The notes under the pieces: generated by a model | Told to the model about the DNA's origin: nothing | Databases searched by the model: none | Seen by the model: only the letters and a program-made list of their open reading frames with translations | Shown: positions 61,415 to 64,000 of the stretch, one piece after another | How positions within the stretch are numbered: the first letter of the stretch is position 1 | Layout of the letters: the number at the start of each line of letters is the position of its first letter | Program-made: the position numbers and the translations under genes | Source: Paenibacillus tyrphae | GTDB lineage: Bacteria > Bacillota > Bacilli > Paenibacillales > NBRC-103111 | NCBI RefSeq assembly: GCF_024158745.1 | Contig: NZ_JAMZAW010000006.1 | Span: 62,001-126,000 of the forward strand | Reading direction: 5' to 3' | Length of the DNA: 64,000 nucleotides

Positions 61415-61500
61415 TCTCAGTAATTGAGAAAAAAACATTGTATTCTCATTAAATGAGAATTATAATAGGCTTTGTTCGCTGATTATCTCATTAAACGAGA
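61415..61500 (+). promoter_or_regulatory. Prophage early promoter with three repressor operators
   Basis: Three related palindromes: TCTCAGTAATTGAGA (61415-61429), TTCTCATTAAATGAGAA (61443-61459) and TCTCATTAAACGAGA (61486-61500). The middle one fills the spacer between TTGTAT (61438-61443) and TATAAT (61461-61466), which are 17 bases apart, giving a classic repressor-blocked promoter. An AGGAGGTG box at about 61505 leads only a TTG-started 8-codon ORF. Confidence 0.8.
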
Positions 61501-61581
61501 ATTACAGGAGGTGCAGCTATTTGATCGTCATCCGCAATGTGTTGTAGCTCACAAATCAAATTATTGGAAAGGAAGTTTAGC

Positions 61582-62610
61582 ATGCAGAACCTTCAACAAA
61601 GATACGAGGTCTTGGAAGCTGAGAAATCGTTATTGAACATGAACGACCAGGCAGATATGTTGAAACTTTTAGTGATCGAGAATGAACAGGAGCAGCTACA
61701 AGCGCAAATGCACGAGCCTTTGAGCACTCCAGCCGAAGAGGATCGTTCCCCTGTTCTCCCTGCAGAACATACATCGAGCGAATTCGATAAAGAGCTGATC
61801 GTTTCCCCGCCGGATAGCGATGAAATTGAGCTGAAGTACGATTTTAACGATATTTTCGGAAACACGCAGGCCAACAAAATCATAAGCGAGCTTCTGCGGG
61901 AGCAGAAAGCCGCTTTGCAGTCGCTGCATCACAATCAGTTGAGCGAACTCCAATCCGCCTACGCGGCGCAGGAAGAAGAATTGGAGTCAGGTGTTGAGCT
62001 TATTTATCAGTTTAAGCAGAAGCTGGAAGAATTAAACACGAGTGCTTTGGAGAAAGAAGATTTACTGGGCAGACTGACGCTGCAAAATAAGCAGCTTCAA
62101 GATCAAATGAGTCAGTTGCAGCAAGAACGCGATGAGGCGATTTCCGCGCTGGACCATTTGAAAGCCGAGTTCAACGGCAAAGCGGAAGAGCAGCAAGATG
62201 AAATCCTGCGCTTGCAGCAGCTTTTGAAACAGACGGAGACCCGGCAAAGTCCGGAGCCAAGCGTGAAAGTAACAGGGACTTCCGAGACGCTTGAGGAGCT
62301 TGTGCAAAAAGCGAAGGAAAACGCGGCAGAAAAAGCGACGCAGCAGCTCCTTGCGAGCCATGCTGAAGTGCTGCCCCCTCTTGCGTTCCAGCCCAACCCT
62401 GTTATCCCTGTGCCTGCATTGTCAGAACAAGCTGCCCAAACCGATGCGGTGGCTGTAGGGCACCTGCAAGAACAGATGAAAGACATGCTGGATTGGAAAA
62501 AGGATATGGAGGAATGGCGGGAAGGCGAGGCCGCTTGGCGGGTTGACGTCGAGAAGCAGTTGTCCAGACTCAGCCATGCGACTTTGGCGTCATTGACCGC
62601 AAACGTTTAA
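61582..62610 (+). CDS. Phage-associated coiled-coil protein
   Basis: A 342-residue acidic protein, almost entirely predicted helix: heptad-rich stretches at about 1-45, 95-225 (KAALQSLHHNQLSELQSAYA; LTLQNKQLQDQMSQLQQERD) and 300-342. Pro-rich breaks lie at about 48-75 and 268-285. No enzymatic motif. ATG 61582 follows AAAGGAAG. It occupies the first plus-strand position after the prophage promoter, where small regulatory genes would be expected. Function unknown. Confidence 0.75.
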   Translation: MQNLQQRYEVLEAEKSLLNMNDQADMLKLLVIENEQEQLQAQMHEPLSTPAEEDRSPVLPAEHTSSEFDKELIVSPPDSDEIELKYDFNDIFGNTQANKIISELLREQKAALQSLHHNQLSELQSAYAAQEEELESGVELIYQFKQKLEELNTSALEKEDLLGRLTLQNKQLQDQMSQLQQERDEAISALDHLKAEFNGKAEEQQDEILRLQQLLKQTETRQSPEPSVKVTGTSETLEELVQKAKENAAEKATQQLLASHAEVLPPLAFQPNPVIPVPALSEQAAQTDAVAVGHLQEQMKDMLDWKKDMEEWREGEAAWRVDVEKQLSRLSHATLASLTANV

Positions 62611-62630
62611 TTGAAGAAAGGGAGAGACGC

Positions 62631-63101
62631 ATGACCAATACAGAGCGGGAAAAAGTCGTAACGCTTCTCAAAAACTATCAATCGTATAAATATGCGGTAG
62701 ACAACTACGTGTCGGAAAGCTCGTATACGCTCTCCGTGTCCAAGCTGGATTTTGCTCCCCGTAACGGCAGTTACGGTTCGAGGGAGCCCGGCGTGCTGAC
62801 CCATAGCTGCGAACAGGACGCGGCGGACTATCGAACGTACAGCCGTCTCGTGCAAATGATCGAAGGCGCGCTCAAAACGTTGTCGGATGTCGAATATGAA
62901 ATTATTCATTATAAATGGATGAAGGGCTGGACCTTGAAAGAAATCGAGGTTCGCCGAAATTACGGCATCGATTCGACCAAAGCGATCCATCGCCGCGCGC
63001 TGGAGAAGCTGGCGATTTGCTTCATGTTCACCGAGCCGGCGGAAATCCTGCCGGTGCAAAACCGCAGCGTGCCGGGCGAAACTCAAGAGGCGTTTGCGTA
63101 A
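62631..63101 (+). CDS. ArpU/sigma-region-4-like phage transcriptional regulator
   Basis: A 156-residue protein. Residues about 85-135 (LSDVEYEIIHYKWMKGWTLK, then TKAIHRRALEKLAICF) form a sigma-70 region 4-like HTH like ArpU/Xpf late-gene regulators of Bacillota phages, which switch on packaging and structural operons. GAAAGGGAGAG precedes the ATG, 20 bases after the coiled-coil gene. Confidence 0.78.
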   Translation: MTNTEREKVVTLLKNYQSYKYAVDNYVSESSYTLSVSKLDFAPRNGSYGSREPGVLTHSCEQDAADYRTYSRLVQMIEGALKTLSDVEYEIIHYKWMKGWTLKEIEVRRNYGIDSTKAIHRRALEKLAICFMFTEPAEILPVQNRSVPGETQEAFA

Positions 63102-63197
63102 ACAACCACCTTTCAACCACCTTTCCCATGATATAGTAATACCATGAGAAAGAATCGATACGAGTGAAGCCACGAGACTACTATAGATGAAACATGT

Positions 63198-63250
63198 AAA
63201 AGTGATGGGAACCGGCGCTGTTTGGTGCGGTGAACATCACTTTTTATTTT
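63198..63250 (+). terminator. Terminator between the regulator and tail-like genes
   Basis: AAAGTGATG (63198-63206) pairs with CATCACTTT (63235-63243), with inner pairing ACCGGCGC/GTGCGGT, then TTATTTT. Confidence 0.75.
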
Positions 63251-63271
63251 AGACGATACAGGAGGGTACAT

Positions 63272-64000
63272 ATGAGCAGTGATAAGACGAAGCGCCTGGG
63301 GTTGAATAAATGGGTCGGCTCCGACCAAGTTCTGCGTGCCGAGTTTAACGAGAATTTCGACAAGATCGATGCGTATGTGAATGACAGCTTGGCGGTGAAG
63401 ACAACTTCCGTGCAGTTGAAGCAGGGCTTGCAGGTGATTGATGTGAACCAGAGCAGTCCGCTGAATAATGTAACCATTCAAGGGCGGACGTTGGTTAATT
63501 TGCTTGGGCGTACAGGCGGTTTCGAGGCGAGCGACATTGCCCAGTGGCTAAAGGGGGCTGCTACGCTAACGAGCGATACTAGCACGTTCGTATCAGGGAA
63601 ATCTAGCGGAAAAATGACGATAACGGAAGCAAAGGTTTGCTTCATAGCGCAGCGGTTCACCTTCAAGAAGGGGAAATACTATATCCTCATCGCAGAGACG
63701 AAGAACGGTACGGCAGAGACAGGCGTTCGGATTGGCAACAATGACTTTTTTTCTGCATGGAATACTGATGCAACCAAATGGACGACGCAGTTCGTAAAAG
63801 TAAATTATGAAAAGGATGATCGTGAGGATTACGTCATCTTTAACTGCAGTGGTGCTGCGGGCCAGACGGGGTATGTTGACAATTATCGCGTCTACGAAAT
63901 CACGCGAGCGGAATACGAGGCGATTGACAGAATGACGCTGGATCAAGTCTCCGCCAAGTGGCCTTACGTTGACGATATGAAAAGCGTTTACTCGCCGTAT
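63272..64000 (+). CDS. Phage tail-fibre-like protein, N-terminal part (runs off window)
   Basis: An open frame of 243 codons from ATG 63272 to the window end without a stop. The N-terminus SDKTKRLGLNKWVGSDQVLR, then EFNENFDKIDAYVND, is the pattern found at the start of Bacillota phage tail-fibre and baseplate-appendage proteins (LGL...FNENFDKID). NNVTIQGRTLVNLLGRTGGF and the following beta-rich segment resemble jelly-roll carbohydrate-binding modules of such fibres. AGGAGGG precedes the ATG. It would be a surface-recognition component of a tail or phage-like particle. Confidence 0.82.
   Translation, partial: MSSDKTKRLGLNKWVGSDQVLRAEFNENFDKIDAYVNDSLAVKTTSVQLKQGLQVIDVNQSSPLNNVTIQGRTLVNLLGRTGGFEASDIAQWLKGAATLTSDTSTFVSGKSSGKMTITEAKVCFIAQRFTFKKGKYYILIAETKNGTAETGVRIGNNDFFSAWNTDATKWTTQFVKVNYEKDDREDYVIFNCSGAAGQTGYVDNYRVYEITRAEYEAIDRMTLDQVSAKWPYVDDMKSVYSPY

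Noticed and set aside
61505..61545. AGGAGGTG followed by a TTG-started 8-codon ORF before the coiled-coil gene
   Set aside because: Too short to call a gene; may be a leftover of a deleted prophage gene.
1..64000. rRNA or tRNA genes, CRISPR arrays, T-box leaders or known riboswitches
   Set aside because: No sequence with the required conserved cores was seen on either strand by eye; a covariance-model scan would be needed to exclude diverged cases.

Overview
The window looks like chromosome from a spore-forming, moderately GC-rich Bacillota of the Paenibacillaceae type (Paenibacillus, Cohnella or Brevibacillus). The evidence is AGGAGG-type ribosome sites, frequent GTG/TTG starts, a SigI/RsgI pair, two S-layer-homology (SLH) surface proteins, many AraC- and LytTR-type regulators, stalk-domain secreted proteins and a B. 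subtilis-like hydroxybutyrate operon. No rRNA, tRNA or CRISPR array was seen. Assignment to a genus is inference.

Layout. 1-6200: edge of a DUF4912 gene, a zinc-ribbon protein, sigI-rsgI with a self-type SigI promoter, and a secreted SLH-von Willebrand A protein. 6300-15800: housekeeping genes (Fe-S aldo/keto reductase, leucyl aminopeptidase, Gfo/Idh oxidoreductase, multi-PAS sporulation-type kinase, YuiH-like molybdoprotein, a Mur ligase lacking its N-terminal domain, a universal stress protein). 16100-20900: a LytS/LytR-like pair beside a DUF485-SSS carboxylate importer with a cre-like site. 20900-23700: a four-domain sulfur protein (CoA-disulfide reductase, rhodanese, TusA, DsrE) with a CsoR/CstR repressor and a double operator. 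24000-27500: small regulator/target pairs (HxlR, SDR with MarR, TetR with a DUF2306 membrane protein), each pair with a palindromic operator candidate. 27700-38400: a MalT-like regulator, a membrane AraC regulator and a giant lamin-tail/phosphoesterase/SLH protein. 39200-46400: a tandem-HTH MerR protein, then a LysR gene divergent from a complete 3-hydroxybutyrate/ketone-body operon (GntP permease, dehydrogenase, ScoAB, thiolase). 46400-49700: IS3 and EamA debris around a RidA/FAD-monooxygenase operon with a divergent MarR. 49700-55200: an MFS sugar porter beside an overlapping binding-protein/histidine-kinase/AraC response-regulator system. 55400-60100: a tiny holin-like toxin candidate, then an esterase/TetR/hydrolase operon and a stalk-domain protein. 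60100-64000: a reduced PBSX-type prophage (repressor, degenerate ImmA, operators, coiled-coil protein, ArpU-like regulator, tail-fibre-like gene running off the end).

The most unusual signal is an unnamed palindromic element of about 205 bp present three times (15838-16043, 23792-23994, 27537-27754), always next to gene ends. At two loci it is bracketed by two hairpins that share the same locus-specific stem but have different loops. At the third, its terminal repeat supplies the last codons and the stop of the MalT-like gene. The window also allows several regulator-operator pairs to be read directly (SigI, CstR, two MarR, two TetR, an AraC-type direct repeat, a phage repressor with three operators, two cre-like sites).
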